A stretch of 64,000 nt of DNA, taken from assembly GCA_017591395.1 (NCBI GenBank), contig WEDG01005592.1, positions 124,001 to 188,000 of the forward strand. Direction: 5' to 3'. Numbering within the stretch: position 1 is the stretch's first letter; each line of letters opens with the position of its first letter. Source of the stretch: Schistocephalus solidus. Its lineage: Eukaryota; Platyhelminthes; Cestoda; Diphyllobothriidea; Diphyllobothriidae. Of the stretch, positions 12,401 through 26,164 are shown in pieces. The notes under the pieces are model-generated. The model saw nothing but the letters and a program-made list of their open reading frames with translations, had not been told where the DNA came from and did no database searches. The position numbers were made by a program, and so were the translations under genes.

Positions 12401-15400
12401 ATATGGTTTTTTTGAAATAAACTTAGAGCATACAAATCCTATAATGATAACTATGTTGCGTTTATTAATGACGTCCGACCACTCCCCGGATGCGACATTA
12501 AATTTTATTGAAAAAAAACGTTGTACAACATATTTTCATGAACATTTAGCCACTTGAAACAAAACACTTCGATAACTTAAGTTATCTTAAAATACGAGAA
12601 TAAATTTATTCTAACTTTACCCCGGAGAACATTGCTATCTCTTAAACTCTGGTACATTTAGATATGTATGTGCAATTCTCGAGTCTTTCGGCATATGCAG
12701 CCAAATTTCTTTCAAGGGAGTCAATTGTATGAAATTATTCTACTTGCCCGTATTAAAGTTATCATTGGTGAACTGAACTGCGGACGAAAAATCAAAAAGA
12801 AATTTATTGAGGAGGAACGAAATGCCCAAACTATAAAAACCAAATGTCCAAGCATAGTTGTCAAACTCTGGTATTTTGATAAGAGCTCTGATTAAAACAA
12901 AGCATTTTCATTCATTTAAATGCTTCAAAAATAAATGTTGTTATGGCGACTTTAGGACGCATTAATGCTGGCGTTAGGATAAATGGTAAAAAGCAATATG
13001 AAGTTGGTGTCACGTGGGTCATTGGGCATAAACTTAATAAGCAACAGCTGTTTCACTCAGAAAAACTGAAACTCACGGTTGGAATATTGGAATTATTCAA
13101 TTATTCAATTATGAATGCGCAAAATGTTCACTTTCCTGTATAAATGCATAAATACTTATCTGTTGAACAGGTTTAGCCCGTTAAAATTCATGAAGACTTC
13201 CACTACATAATGATTCAAAACTGACTGAACAAAAGACATCATCATTTTGCAATTTTGGGGTTTAATTATAGGCTAAAAACCCAGAAATAGCCCATGAAAT
13301 ATCAGAAAGGCTTGTCAATTGATTTAACATATCTGACCTGCATGTTCTCGAGACATTTTATGAATCAGTTGAGTAACGCCTCTCTGCAGGGTGTTTAATA
13401 ATTGACAAATTTTGAATTTTTAGATTGAACATGATGTTATGCCTCTTTTACGCTAAAGATAATGGCAGCTTGTCAAAGGAGGTATTTTGTCCTAGCTTTG
13501 GCACGTTTTTTTCAATTTAAACCGATATTTGTTCAGATTTCGTACTATTTAAGGTAAGAACTTTTTACTATTCAGACCAAGCAAGAACATTTCGATCGTC
13601 TGACTATCAACTACACATGCAGTGTTAGAGTCACAATCTAAGGTTGTGAGGCCACATTCATTGTTTCCAACTTTTTCTTTGGATTCAAATTACGTTTCTG
13701 TATTATAGAACTTTGGTAATCTTATTTTAATTTTGAGTAGTCTGTCAGTTTACGGCAATCTGATTAAGGTGCATTTTTAAATTAAAGAATTGTTTTTAAC
13801 AACAACAAAAACAAAATTGCAAATAAACTTTTGTAATTGGAAATCTGTGTAAGGAGGAAAATGGGGACTGATTGAGCTTTGAAAATATTTATTTATGCTT
13901 CTGGTCATTCGAACTCATGTACGAGCTAATCGTCACAGATACATGTAGCAACATAACAGGCGAAAGTCATAGGAAGTATTAACCTAACACCTAGTGACAC
14001 CGCACATTAAGAGGTGACTGCGCCTGGCTCTGTATATCGGCGCCAATTGGACACGTTGGTTGACTTGGTTATCACTTGAGGCCTTAGCTTTAATCAAGTC
14101 TTTACTTTTCTTGCTTTTGACGAGACTGCGAGCTCCAAATCTTGACTCGTATTGAAGATGTGAGAAGATACTTGCAATAATTCATCGCTTTATTGTAACA
14201 GCAGTTTATGTTCGTCTATGTGCTGTCTAAACATGGGTTAAGTGTGACTTGTATAGAAAAAAGACAACGTAGGCATAGGTTAGGTTCGTTACAGACGACT
14301 TCTTACTGCAGAGAAACTTTCAGTGCATTTGCGATTCCAACACCTTTTGCCGCAGCAATGAAATTGGTCACTTCTCCTTACTGTATGGCAGAACATGTCG
14401 AAAATGAACACGCAAGTTGGCTTACAAATGTCCATTGAAAGCCATTCTGGAGAATTTGGACTTCAAGTGATTTTCTTTCGAGCATTTCCAATAATTGTCA
14501 ATCCGATTGTAAAATGGTACAAAAAAGTTTCGATTTGGACGTTTAATTAATTTCTTTGAAAATTGAGATGCAGTGCGATTTTCGTTGTCTTCCTTTTAGC
14601 CGTTGTAAATATATATCGCCGAATATCATATCAACAGTACTTTCTGCTGCTTAACAAAATAAGGTGGCTTTTATCAAAAACATCATTGTCGACTTTTTGG
14701 TGCAACCTAAGAAGATCTGTGTTGAAAAATTAACTGCAGATTTGCACGCTTATTCTGACACACTTCAATTCCTTCTAATAATTTGTTTGCAAAATGTGCG
14801 ACTGAACTAAGATCTTCTATCAAATGCAATACTTTTATCAATTTACTGCAATAAGAACAGTTTAATGAGGTTCCATACATATGAGCTTGCATGATTCTGA
14901 TATGAGTTAAACTAAATATTTGTTGCTTACTTATACCCATGTCTTCGCATGTTGATCACCCTATTTTAATTTATTGAAGCAGCACAGCATCCAATACAAA
15001 ATTTGTGAAGAAGATGAAGACGTCATCCATGCATATTTGAAGATACATCCAACTCATAGATGTGAGTTTTTAGTCTAAATATTAGTAAAATAGTCTTAAA
15101 TTCTGTTATCCTTATACCTAGAACATTTAACCCGTAGTATTGGCTGTATAAAGGCCGCTTGTCATAGAGATCCATATCAATTCGCAAAATCGATATTTCC
15201 TATTTTTTATAAAGTATTCGTTAACAAAAATAATCATTTTATAAACAAGGTGTACTTTTGAAGAAGACCAGTATTGGAATGTGTCAATTAAGTTCTCAAA
15301 ATAATCATGAATGCGCATGATCTCAGCAAGCATAGAACTTTTACGTTTAAGTAAATTTCCTATTCTGCTAAAGATATTTTTGGAAAGAAATGCAGGAAGT

Positions 15401-18114
15401 AACACAACGTTTGCGAAACTTTTCCATTATGAATTCCTTTACATTTTCACATTTTAGGTAATTTATATTAATTAAATTTAAGTAAAAGTCAAGCAAACGG
15501 GATTTCATTCACATTTTTGGACAAACGTTTCTTCCTTCGTATAATACGAAAGAGATTTTTTTACCAAATGTGTACAAAAGATAATACTTTCGTGCACGTT
15601 TCTATAAAAATATGCCTTAATTAATAAGGGCATTAAATGTCAAAGACCAAACTCGTACTAATTAAGCCATTTATTTTCACAGAATACAGTTTTGCAGGCA
15701 TCTGCAAAAAAGATCGTTTAAAATCCGGTATTTGGAAGTTACCAATGGACGATATTTAATGTAAAAACAAAACTTAAATTACCTTTTCAAACCAATTTCA
15801 TTTATGAATTTTAGTCTTTATTCTATTAAAATCTGCTCTTATTGAGACTCCAGATGTGCATAAATCCCAGCTTAACCACGGAGTTAAGTGTATACTTCAG
15901 ATCAAACTAATGTTCGTCTGGTAATTGTGATATTAAATTTACTATGCGGTAAGGTGTCTGTTAGCTTATTCTCGGATTTACTGGCACCATAATTGGTTAA
16001 GTCTTCGGACACGCAGGCCATGAAATGACTTACTAAGCGAAGCATTTGAAATCATGCAGAAGAAAATGATTACATCAGAAAAATATTGCTGGCAAACAGT
16101 GGCAGCTGATGACGGAATGACTGACTTCGTTGTTTTTTAGATCAATACATCTCGAAAATAAGCATTCTTTGCTACATACGGCGAATAGAATCATTTTATA
16201 AGCGTAAACGTGTGGAGTTTGGAATCCAGTGGAACATTGTCTTAACAGTTTTCATTCACACCCTACATGTTTATGTTAGATTATCGAACAGAGAAGAGAA
16301 CAGATATGCTTTTGTGCTCATAAACCTATGCTTTACTGTAAGGTGTAAATATTCTATTACGAACCATAAAAGGGAGCCTATTATCACGCGGCTATTTCAA
16401 CACTTCCATATATTGTAAGGTAACATTTTCAAGATTTATTATTTGTAAAGAAGTTATTCAAAATTAGGTAAGTGCGGCAATTTTCATTGGAAAATATAAT
16501 GGACAGTTCAGGTTCATATTTCTTGTTATTCTTTTGCCCGTAAGGAATCATAGATAGGGAAATTAGGTCTTAGATAAAGGGAACGGAATGATATTACTCC
16601 GCAGCTGGAATCTATCAGTATATCCTTAAAGGTATTAGAAACAAAATATTCCCATTTTGGAGACAGATGAAGCATTTAAGTATTTTCTTGTAAAAAACCA
16701 CAAGCACGCAATTAATATTTATTCATTTTCTTGAAGCAAGCTTTCAATAGATTGAAAATCAATGCATCAGAGGAGTTTATTTGCAATGCTTATCATCTTC
16801 GACGATCAGGTTCCTATTTAGATGAGTCTATGAATATGATCCTAACTAATATTTGTAGAGAACGTTACTTGGAGATGGCATATCATAAGAAATAACACCT
16901 CACAGCATCAATCTTATTTCAATTTTATCACCAGCACACACTGCAGTAGCTATGAATTTAAGCAATTTATTTTCACCCAAAACTTAAAAATATTTCAAGA
17001 AAACCTTAATACGCAGCAGATTCCATCATGATCAGAAAAACCAAATTCATATTACGGAAGACAATTTTCACGATAAACGCGGAGAGGTGTGTGTTCATGA
17101 TTGCAAATGGTTACATTATTTCAAATTATATTGAAATGTGAACTAATGAAAATGTTTTCTATAAGTGACTTTCCGTGAGCTCAGGCGAAATCTCGTTCGT
17201 ATTTCTCAATCACATGTCAAAAAACAAACAAATATTTTGCACATTATTCTTGAAACTTAATGGAAAATCCACAACTAAGGAGTAAAAAGGTGAGTTGAAG
17301 GCCATTGTTAATGTCACGCTGAGTATAAGAGGACTATTAAGACTATAAGAGGACTTTAAGACTGAGGATTATCTTAAAAAAAACTGATAACAATTTAATT
17401 TATTTAGGTGCATACTGTCAAGTGAAAATCGTTTATTTTGAACTACTTATTTCTCTAAGACCTTTGAACGATTTTTAATTTTTATCTGTTTTAGTTAGAT
17501 CCCCACGCATGTTATCTATGTTTAGTTAGTTGCTATTCATATTTTAAAAAATGCTAAGCAGCGTGTACGTTTGACCGTGATTCAGAATGGCCTCAGGAAT
17601 TAAGAATAAGTTAAATCCATCAACTTATTCTCTTTTTGCTGTGCGTGGATTTCGGAAGTAACTAGGTTTCCTGATTGCCTTTTAGATCTTGCCGCAGAAC
17701 AGTTCTACACGGAATAAAGTAATATTATTATGGTCTTTCCTTAGCTTGCGGAGCATCTTCGAAGTAAATTCTTACTTTATCTGACTTCGCCTCTGTTACC
17801 CACGTATTTTTGTTTTCATTTCGCAGAATTAACTAACATTTTTGGTAAGGAAAATAATTTATAATTAAAGGTCATCAACGTATTCGGTACGAAAGGAGAT
17901 TTGTTTGCTCTTGAGTCACAAAGCTCTCCTTCATTTCGCTGCTTATTTTTCTGCGTAACAATAGGCTGCAGTACTCATAGGCTGCCCACCTGGCCAATGT
18001 GATTCCGTCGATGTGTGGTGTATTAATATAAGACTCGCGCATTAATGGAGTGTAAATCTCAATCAAATTCTCAATGCTGTCACGAGACTTTTTGACTGAA
18101 ATACTTTAGGTCGA
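9471..18114. other. Intergenic stretch without supported genes
   Basis: This is 8.6 kb of AT-rich sequence between the divergently oriented PDZ and M13-like genes. Open frames up to about 90 codons occur on both strands, but none has a recognisable domain, convincing splice sites or unusual composition. It contains a 40-base direct repeat at 11706-11818 and short local repeats near 17320-17360 and 13090-13110. The upstream regulatory region of the M13-like gene must lie at its right end, but I see no clear promoter motif. Confidence 0.5.
11706..11818. repeat. Two 40-base direct repeats, 73 bases apart
   Basis: The segment at 11706-11745 recurs at 11779-11818 with a single mismatch. Both contain GCAAAGAACTACCTGAAC and end GGATAATTAACCT. 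The 33-base spacer is unrelated. This looks like a local duplication; there is no third copy beside it. Confidence 0.8.
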
Positions 18115-18612
18115 ATGAACGGCGTCCCTCACCGCCTTTCCCGACATGTCTCCTTCCAGGCAGTTGTTCCACCAGCAGTGAATTTTCCTGTATACTATAA
18201 TGACTACTCCGGACCCTCACTCGTACAGGCACTCAATCAAGTCGAAAGCTTACGACAATGGCCGGAGATGACGGTCGAAGGAGCACTTCAGGGCAGTCGC
18301 AGTAGTAGCTGCAAAATAAAACGCTCTGTGACATCAAATGTGAAATGCAAACGACAAAACTCTGCCTCCTACATTCTGGTTAATAACGGTAGTTTTCCAA
18401 ACGCTACATCCTCCAGCAGCAGTAATGTGAACACGCCTCGTATACTCTCTGTTGTGGAAGATGGTCCTGGCAGCCAACGTCCAACATCTGATATGTCTAG
18501 CATTGTAGTAGATGACTCCAACAGCCAGCCAATATACCTTCGGAAGCTACGAAACTTGGGGAGTTTTAACTGCAATGGATTAAAATTGGGAAAGTGTACA
18601 AAGAGAATCATT
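18115..18612 (+). CDS. N-terminal cytoplasmic region of the M13-like protein
   Basis: The ATG at 18115 follows an in-frame TGA eighteen bases upstream and opens 166 codons. The encoded region is polar and rich in Ser and Asn, with runs such as ATSSSSSN and basic patches (KIKRSV, KCKRQN). It has no signal peptide or domain. It sits directly before, and overlaps by 29 bases, a second open frame (+1) that begins with the membrane anchor. M13 proteins are type II membrane proteins whose tails are usually short, so about 160 residues would be unusually long but compatible with a cytoplasmic side. It could be a separate small gene, but the tight overlap and the continuing basic juxtamembrane sequence favour one protein interrupted by a frame change or a short unrecognised intron. 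Confidence 0.55.
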
Positions 18613-19382
18613 TAAGCGTTTTAAAACTCTCCTTTTGACAAATAAGCGGATTCTGGGATCTGTTGTGACTATTGTTGGCCTTGTTCTAATTGCCTCACTC
18701 ATTGCGATTATCGTTAGTTTATGCATAAAGGCAGTCGATATCACCGCACTGCAGTCCAAATCAATTTTACCGCATCCTGGAGGGCTGAATTATAGAAAGT
18801 TCACTGAGATCTGCGATACACCGTTGTGCTTGCGAGTAGCATTATCCATCTATAGTATGCTCCTTTCTTTCAGGACGTTATCGCGTCCTTCTGGCAACCA
18901 GGAGAACTGCTCAGAATTAACCTTGCCCACCTATTTTCAGTGGACAGACAAAGATAATGAGGAGCATGAAAGTCTATTTCCAGAGCCATTGAAAATAGCG
19001 ACGGACGTCTTACTGCGAGATGCCCATGAAATAAATGCTAGTTTTGGTGATGCTGATGAACTCTGGAAACGTAGTGGACAACCTCTTCTTCAAGCCTGTA
19101 TTGAAAGTCATCTACAAGAGGATCAATATATTCTCGCCTATGCAAAATCGGTTCATCGTCATGGAAGTCGCAACATTGCAGCAATAACGGAAACACTACC
19201 GACTTGGGGGGCATTTTTCGCTAACAAAACTTCAGGACAAATACCTTCAACCACTGCGTTTGCTGAAAAAGAATCAATGCAAAGTACAAATGAGGGAGTG
19301 TTTGTCGAAAATGACTTAGGAAAACGCTCCTTGTTGCTTCAGCAGATGATAGAAAGCAGCCTTCTTAGCTACTACTCATTTG
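18584..19382 (+). CDS. Membrane anchor and ectodomain start of the M13-like protein
   Basis: The frame opens after TAA at 18581. It reads ESFKRFKTLLLTNKR (basic juxtamembrane), then a membrane segment VVTIVGLVLIASLIAIIVSL (about 18659-18727), then the ectodomain. The motif ICDTPLCLRVALSIYSMLL matches the M13 pattern C.T..C...A..I...M, and the later NCSELTLPTYFQW occupies the place of the PC.DFY.YACG.W block, keeping the first Cys and the Trp but losing the second Cys. A Tyr-Tyr near the end (LLSYYSFG) matches the usual ..YY block. N-glycosylation sequons are present (NCS, NAS, NKT). The frame stops at 19406, and a GTAGTT at 19383 is the likely donor. The family call rests on this exon together with the downstream ones. 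Confidence 0.65.
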
Positions 19383-22300
19383 GTAGTTATATAGCACCAT
19401 ATACTTAATATCTATTCCGCAGTTCTTTAATACTGCTGTTGGCGTTTGCCTGTAAAAAGGACCTCTTAGTCATATTTTAATTTCCAGAAATGCTAATCGA
19501 CTCAAATCCACATTTTTTGCTTCAAAAAAGGCCGATATGGTCCTTTTTGATACCTTTAAGGAATATATTGAAAAAAATATTCAAAAGCCTTTTTGAGGTG
19601 CTCAAATATTCAAAATATTCCGTTTTTAAAGCGAACAACGTTAAGCAAGCCTATGACATATTTCACCACTCAATTATTATTTGCATAAGTTAAGCTTTCA
19701 TTAAACACATTTAAAGCGCCGCATGCTTAAATCAGTCATATTTCCAGATTTTAAGTGGATTATTTGAAGTTTTCTCTCAATTCGAAAATAAACGAATCGT
19801 TTGTCAATTGCATATTCTCCATTCCTTCAAATATTTTTACCTACTATTTTTAAAAACTAATGACATTATGTAGTTTTACAGCAGCTCAGTTTTATGGTTC
19901 TAACCATGCTTTGGTTGATCGAATTGGTAATAGACTTTTTGTATTGTGATCCAGGATGTGATAAAAGATATCTCACGCGTGGCTCCTTAAGAGGTGAATA
20001 GGGCCTGGCATTCCTATATTTTGTCACGAGGAAAATTAATTAACGAAAAATGTACCAAAATCCGGGTTTATTTGCATGTATAAAGGCATTTTAACAATTA
20101 CTAACCCGTGCATCATATTCGTTGAAAAAAACCAGTTGATTGCCAAAAATTGAAATATTAAACTCATTAGAATGTAGATTAACCTTCCAAATTTCTTGTA
20201 GGAAGTAGCTGAAAATCTCCCTTAATTCAAAAATACGTTAAATGCTTTTGTTGCTATTTAATGGTTTCTAATTGCAATTAAGGCAAGATAAAATCACTTA
20301 TTATAGGATGCTAGCCGTAGGACAGTTTGTTATATCAGCTGCGTTGTGCAGTGGCCGAGTATTGGTGAAACAATTGTCTGGGCCTTTAGCTGGTATCTAT
20401 GCTGCCAGTAGAATGTATTGTATAATCCCAAAGTGTATTACAAGCTGCCTGTTGGCAGTCGAATGAATATTACGCGAGTATTCCACTGTGGTTGATGAAT
20501 GTCAGCTTAACTTTCGGTTCGAACCTGTAGACTTGAGTTAAAAATGATTTGCTCCACCTTACCGATTTATATATAAGAAACTCAAACACAAACATTCATT
20601 CATATTAACGTTCCAAAATTTGATTGGTCAAGTTCACAACTTTTGGACAAACGGAGATTAACTGCTGCCATACAATGCTATGAAATATGACTTTTTGCAA
20701 TGTGGACCCAAACTGAAGGATTAGTGCCAATCATTGAGATATAATTTGCACGAAAATTTAGTTAACAAACCTTAGAAATATATACATTTATGCTAGAATA
20801 ATGGTCGTTTAGTGTTTACTGTAGTCAGCAGTTATTAGGCTCTTTTAGATTCAGTTTTCATCTACAGTTCAATGCAGCGTATGTTCGTTAATTGCAAAAG
20901 TGGATGACATTTTAGGGGCTCGCATTTAAAATGACCAAGGCTGCCGAAACTGGCTAGATTGTTAGATATCTCAATGGCTCTCGTGTCCTGCCACTAATCA
21001 AATCATTCTTTTACTTTTTAATTACTATATTGAAGTAAATGCAATCAATTACATTTCCTGTTTGCCGTACGTACGTTTAAAATTTTATATATTAGCTCGC
21101 TGATAATAAAATCTTCCGTTTTTGTTTTTATTTTGAAGATGAAGTCCTTCAAAATTTACAAATGCGTTATCGAATTTCTCTGTTTTTTGACACGTGGATC
21201 GATGACGGCAAGGCAAGGGTAAGTAAGTGAAAAACTAGGACATTTATGGATTACGGATAATTTTACTGACGTTTACGGTCCTTGTCAAATGTGACAACAC
21301 CCTAAATGGTATAGGCTCTAGGCCTTTTAAAATTATTATTGTTACGCCCCTTTTTGTCCTCAGTGTTTCACTTTTTTCTTCTAAAATACATGATCTACGA
21401 CAGAATAATATACATTGATAAGTACTGCAGTAAACGCAGCGAAGAAAAGGCCATAGTTTTAAATGGAGTATAATAAACATTTAAGGTGTTCCTAGTATAT
21501 CCCTGCTGTTCAGCTGACAGCGCAACTAAAATCTTTCATTGTCTAGCAATTTCTAACAGATCCCTACCTCACGTTGTGGTCACTTGAGTTGATATGCCTG
21601 TCTGAATGTTAATGTTTATTAGAATTCTAAGTGCTTATGATTTTCCCAAAATTTTTTTTCATCGGTGTATATATATTAATTTTTTTCTTAAACCACTGTC
21701 CTTCATAGATTTCTCAAATCGCACACTTTTAGTATTTAAATCGAACTAAAGATACTGTGGTAAGGCTTAAAATATGTATGTTTTTGCATTTTATCTACGC
21801 CGATATTTCTTATTACTTATTGAATTTATGCTTTAGTAGAGGGCTTACACATATTTCCACTGCATACAATTACCAAACTTTTTTAGAAAGCATTCCTGCG
21901 ACTGTGGTGTGTATGACACCTAAGGGATGTTCCTAAAGGGTCACTATGGTGAAGTCTCTCAGTACTTGAAATTATGAAGTATACTTTTGATTGGGATGGA
22001 TTCCTTACGTAGTGTCGTTTTAGGTAAAAGCATGCAGCAACACAAGAAGTTTGGCTATTGAATTCGTCTAACTGCACCATACTCTTGGTATGAAATGGAA
22101 GAATAAACACCTCTGGTACTGGTGGATTTGGGCTAATTTCATGAAAGGATACATATTTCCGTCTCGTGCATTTAACAGTAAACTTTACCCAAAACAAAGC
22201 GTAACTGTTAACCTTACTTGCGTTCAATCTAATGTTAAACTTAACCCATACGCCAACCTTAGCTCAAATCGTTATTCTTCTCAAATTTGGCCCAGGTTGC

Positions 22301-24273
22301 ATGTACGTTAAGCCAATAAAGTTTTCATGACAAGTAGGGAGGGATATAAGAGATCCCTACCGAATGTGTTTAGCTTTGGGCGTCTGAAAAACTCACATTT
22401 GGTAAAAAGCAGCAACTTAAGTGATATCTAGTTTTCCTTTGATTTCCGATGATTAAATAATTTCATCAATAATTTCTTATAAAGTAAAGAATATTTCCCT
22501 TTTTCTCATTAATCATTTACACCTTCAGCAACGTTAGTTCTCCATAAATGAATGCTTTTGTTCCTAAGCCATGGTTCTACGCAAAGCACTACAGTCATCA
22601 GACCAAACCCTTATCTGTCGGAAAACACCGAAATCACCTAAGGAAGAAATGTTCTGTGCAAAACCTTTCCAATAGCTTACCCAAGCAGCATTGGCTACCA
22701 GTGAATCCAGAGCTAGTGCTTAATAGAGATTGAGACCAAGTTTGCAGCTGCCTTATTCAATATATGACGGAAGTTCAGGTGTAGTCCAATTCTTGTAGGT
22801 TGTATTAGCAAAAGATATATCTCGAGGCACAGGCTGCATCAACCAACACGTTTCAGATTGACCAAGGTAGGAACGAAGCCATGACTCATCTCAGGTCAAG
22901 TCTGAGGGTTGGTTGTGCGTTAGCGGATTGCCTACACATTTGAACGTCTTTCGCTACCGTGGCTAGACAAAGAGGTGACTGAGTAAGTGGGAAGTGGAGT
23001 GACTGCTATATGCCTTCAACTTTTAAGTATCCTCTTCTCTAAGTGTATATTAATGCTCCTAACAATGTATTTGACGTTGTCCACATCAAAGCAAATTATT
23101 GTGCGTGCTAGGTAATATCATTTTAATATAATAATAGTGTGTACTTTTTGTGTATGCAAGTTATACGACTTTTCGCATGAACAGTTTGCATACAAGTATG
23201 GCGGCAGGTCAGGGATAAATTATTCGGAGCATGATAATCTCACAAAAACCCAAATATTCCCCTTTTAGCTAATAGAGTTAAAAAACGTAATGTGCTAAGA
23301 AACGATAGCAAGATTGCACGTTTTATACACTTTTGCTTAAATATGTTTGCATTTATAAGCTTGGAGATCAGCGAACATATGTCCTACTACTTGCATAGTC
23401 CTTTTTATTAATATAAGCTATTGCAGACGGCAACAAGGCCTACTCTTTCTGTTGCTTAAATCTTTGTCTTTTATGCCGTATTACAAGCAATCTTAAAACT
23501 CCAACAAAGTGTGTATTTCTCATTGAGTATTCGTCTTGGAACTGCTGTTAATATGCCATTAGAACGTTTTCTAACGTAGTTTACTTCAAACGTTCACATT
23601 TTCGGCAATGGTTTGAATTCCTTTTACATAACAATGTAGAAACGATGGTTTATTAAAGTAAACTAAATTGATTAATTTTCAAGAAAAATCTGCAGAACAC
23701 TAATGCGATGCATGGAGGTAGAATAACAGTTTTGGAAGGCGAATGGTGCCTTCTGTGGAGACAACTATCTTACGTTCTCCGTTGACCAGTGTTTAGTTTA
23801 TAGATATACAGTAAAGAAAACGGAACAAAGGATGACCGATGTCCATAGTCTTTGTTAATAAAATTTCAGGTCAACCGGTATTTTCGTTATAGTTAAGATT
23901 GATCAGTTTCCATGATTTGAGCAAATTTATTTAATTTTAATTCAACATAATCAGATGATAGGTTTTTATGCAATGCTTGTATTCTAAATGCATACATTAA
24001 TATTTCCTTGGAGTACTTAATGCGTTTGGTGAACTGAAAATACATTTTTTTTAACGAAATGCAATTGAAGAATCACCTGTAAAACCAGGCGCATGCGCAT
24101 TTTACTCGTACATTCCTATGGTGATTGCAGTTGTATTTATATTCATATTTAGATATTAATTGTTAAAACAGCCCAGTTAGTTGTAATTTATTTTTAAGGG
24201 ACACTAATAAAAAATTTATTTAGCATTTTTGCTGCTTTTTGTGCTTAATTATATGATTTTCCCTTTTAATCAG
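19383..24273 (+). other. Intron of the M13-like gene, with one join unresolved
   Basis: This is 4.9 kb of AT-rich sequence. The likely donor at 19383 leaves phase 1, whereas the next exon at 24274 must be entered in phase 0. A small exon (length 2 modulo 3) is therefore missing from my model, or the donor is wrong. An open stretch at 20272-20466 does not resemble M13 and lacks a clear donor. A patch of repeated TTAACC/AACCTTA-like words lies at 22195-22265. Confidence 0.4.
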
Positions 24274-24495
24274 TTGAGTGGACCGCAGCAGGCTGAGCCT
24301 TGGGATGAATTGGATTTAACAGAGCAGCAACAAACCAACGTTAATCTACTTAATGCTCTGAAGACGTATATTTGTCTCGCATTTGCATTTGTTCAGCCGA
24401 CTGAAGCACTTGAAAGGCCACAAAACGCAAACTGTAAACTTAAAGACCCTGACAGGATTACCAATCTATTGAAAGTTCTTCAGAGAATATCAGAC
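24274..24495 (+). CDS. M13-like gene exon: helical ectodomain segment
   Basis: The acceptor CCCTTTTAATCAG precedes 222 open bases (74 codons), and the donor is GAC|GTAAGC. Both ends are phase 0. The peptide contains NVNLLNALKTYICLAFAFVQ, which fits the M13 segment where a Tyr-rich helix is followed by a hydrophobic ..LLG block after the ..YY motif, and ends with KVLQRISD leading into the next helix. It is polar, helical in character, and has one Cys beyond ICLAF (NCKL). The match is to pattern and position rather than to a diagnostic motif. Its phase and order with the following four exons are the strongest support. Confidence 0.6.
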
Positions 24496-25988
24496 GTAAG
24501 CGATATACGTTTCACATTGATTAAGTTCACGTAATCCAATGAATATCTATTAGCTCATTACGGACATATGCAAAGAAAACGGATGTATTAATATAACGCT
24601 TGCTAAGCTTTGAAGAATTGAAATTTAAAACAGCAAAATATTCCTGTTTTCCTAATAGGCATTATGTGTATCGTTAATTGCAACGGTGGACCTCTTTTGG
24701 AAAGTCTACAAAATTGGCTTTTACATGAATATTAATGACAAAGGCTCCCTCGACCAGGAAAGCTATAATTTAATCTCATATAATATAACATGTGTTTTCA
24801 TAGGGGTTTGAATTTTTTAGGTAAAAGTGCAGTATTAGATCTTTCAGAAGGAAGACATGATTTTAAATTTTAACAGTTAACTTTTTTTACTTATTTTTTG
24901 TACTTTTTGCAACTTTTTAAATGCTGCTTATAATTAAAAAAATATGTAAATTAAATTTTAACCAGTAACACTTATAACTACGTTCAGATTAATTTAATTT
25001 TATAAATATTTACGTATATTTTTCAAATATAAGAATATCCTGCTGGATGAAAGCCTCTGCTCAAATAATTCTAAATAGCTTTAAGTTGACGCTAAGTTTC
25101 CGAAAATTGAGTTTTATGTTTTTGGCACGTTTAATAATTGTTCTTAGCTTTAGGAAATAGTTTTCCTTGATAAAATATTAACTGCGCAAACAAACGCATG
25201 TACTTGCGAAAAACGGACGCCATTTATTGACATGAAATCTTCATCCCAATGGATGGTAATGTGTTGATGGTTTGCAAAAATGTATAATTCTTTGGAGCAG
25301 TTACACATTTTTAAACAAAGAAACTCCCTCTCATTGATCACACATATGGGCAAATATATTTTCAGAAAAATCAGCCAGTGCATTTTTTCAAACATGCTTA
25401 ACCTGGTGTGTCACATGGTAGTGGGCGTAGTAACCGAAATCATAAGACTTCAATTGTTTAAAAAACCCCGCTTTTATATGCGATAAATACGCAATTAACA
25501 ACTTATATCTGTGAAATTGTCATAGTAAAAAAAGATGAATATTAGGCTCTCTACCCATCAAAACACTGTTGACTGTAAACGGCATGATACAAGGTAAGTG
25601 CAATAATACGAGAATATTTTTTATCTATGACGTCTTTGACCAGCTGAGTGATCTTCTGAAGGGGGTCTAGAGAAGCCGTATTTTATAAAAACATTACATG
25701 TTTAAGTTAAAACTTAAGGATTAAATGGCGAATCATAGCTAAAAAACTTGGAGGGTTATTGCAGAATAGATATCTTAAATGCTTATTTTATTATGTGATT
25801 TCCATTCACTCAATGGTACTATTTTTACGAACTGCAGTTGGAAATCACCTAAGTACTCCAATGCAAAAGGAAATATCTCGCATTAAATGATAAAAATTAA
25901 ACAGGTTTTTAGGTTGAAGACGTTAAATTTCTTCATATTCTTTAATTGCTTTTGTTTGAACAGATGGCACTTTTCCTTTATCGTTTAG

Positions 25989-26084
25989 GTTCGAGCTCTG
26001 GAGCGCCTTCAAATGGCACTTTTGCACTCAGTAGCGTTAACTGAAATTTCTATTGAACGCTTAATGGAAGTTATGGGCCGCACG
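25989..26084 (+). CDS. M13-like gene exon: helix around the FE..LA position
   Basis: The acceptor TTTATCGTTTAG precedes 32 codons, then the donor ACG|GTATGC; both junctions are phase 0. The peptide VRALERLQMALLHSVALTEI corresponds to the M13 helix with the common V..FE..LA pattern, followed by SIERLMEVMGRT, where family members have a (M)SI.EL..+.P segment. It joins the next exon as GRT-VDFTIYL, the place of the conserved (I/V)(D/N)W...L. The order and spacing match the family well. Confidence 0.7.
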
Positions 26085-26164
26085 GTATGCTAGCATCATG
26101 TATTCCATAAAGGTTATTTTCCACAGCGTTGACACCACTCACTTCTATTGTTTGCTCAAAACAG

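Noticed and set aside
20272..20466. Small gene or exon (64 codons, hydrophobic)
   Set aside because: No Met-initiated conserved protein, no domain, no clear donor; fits chance in AT-rich sequence.
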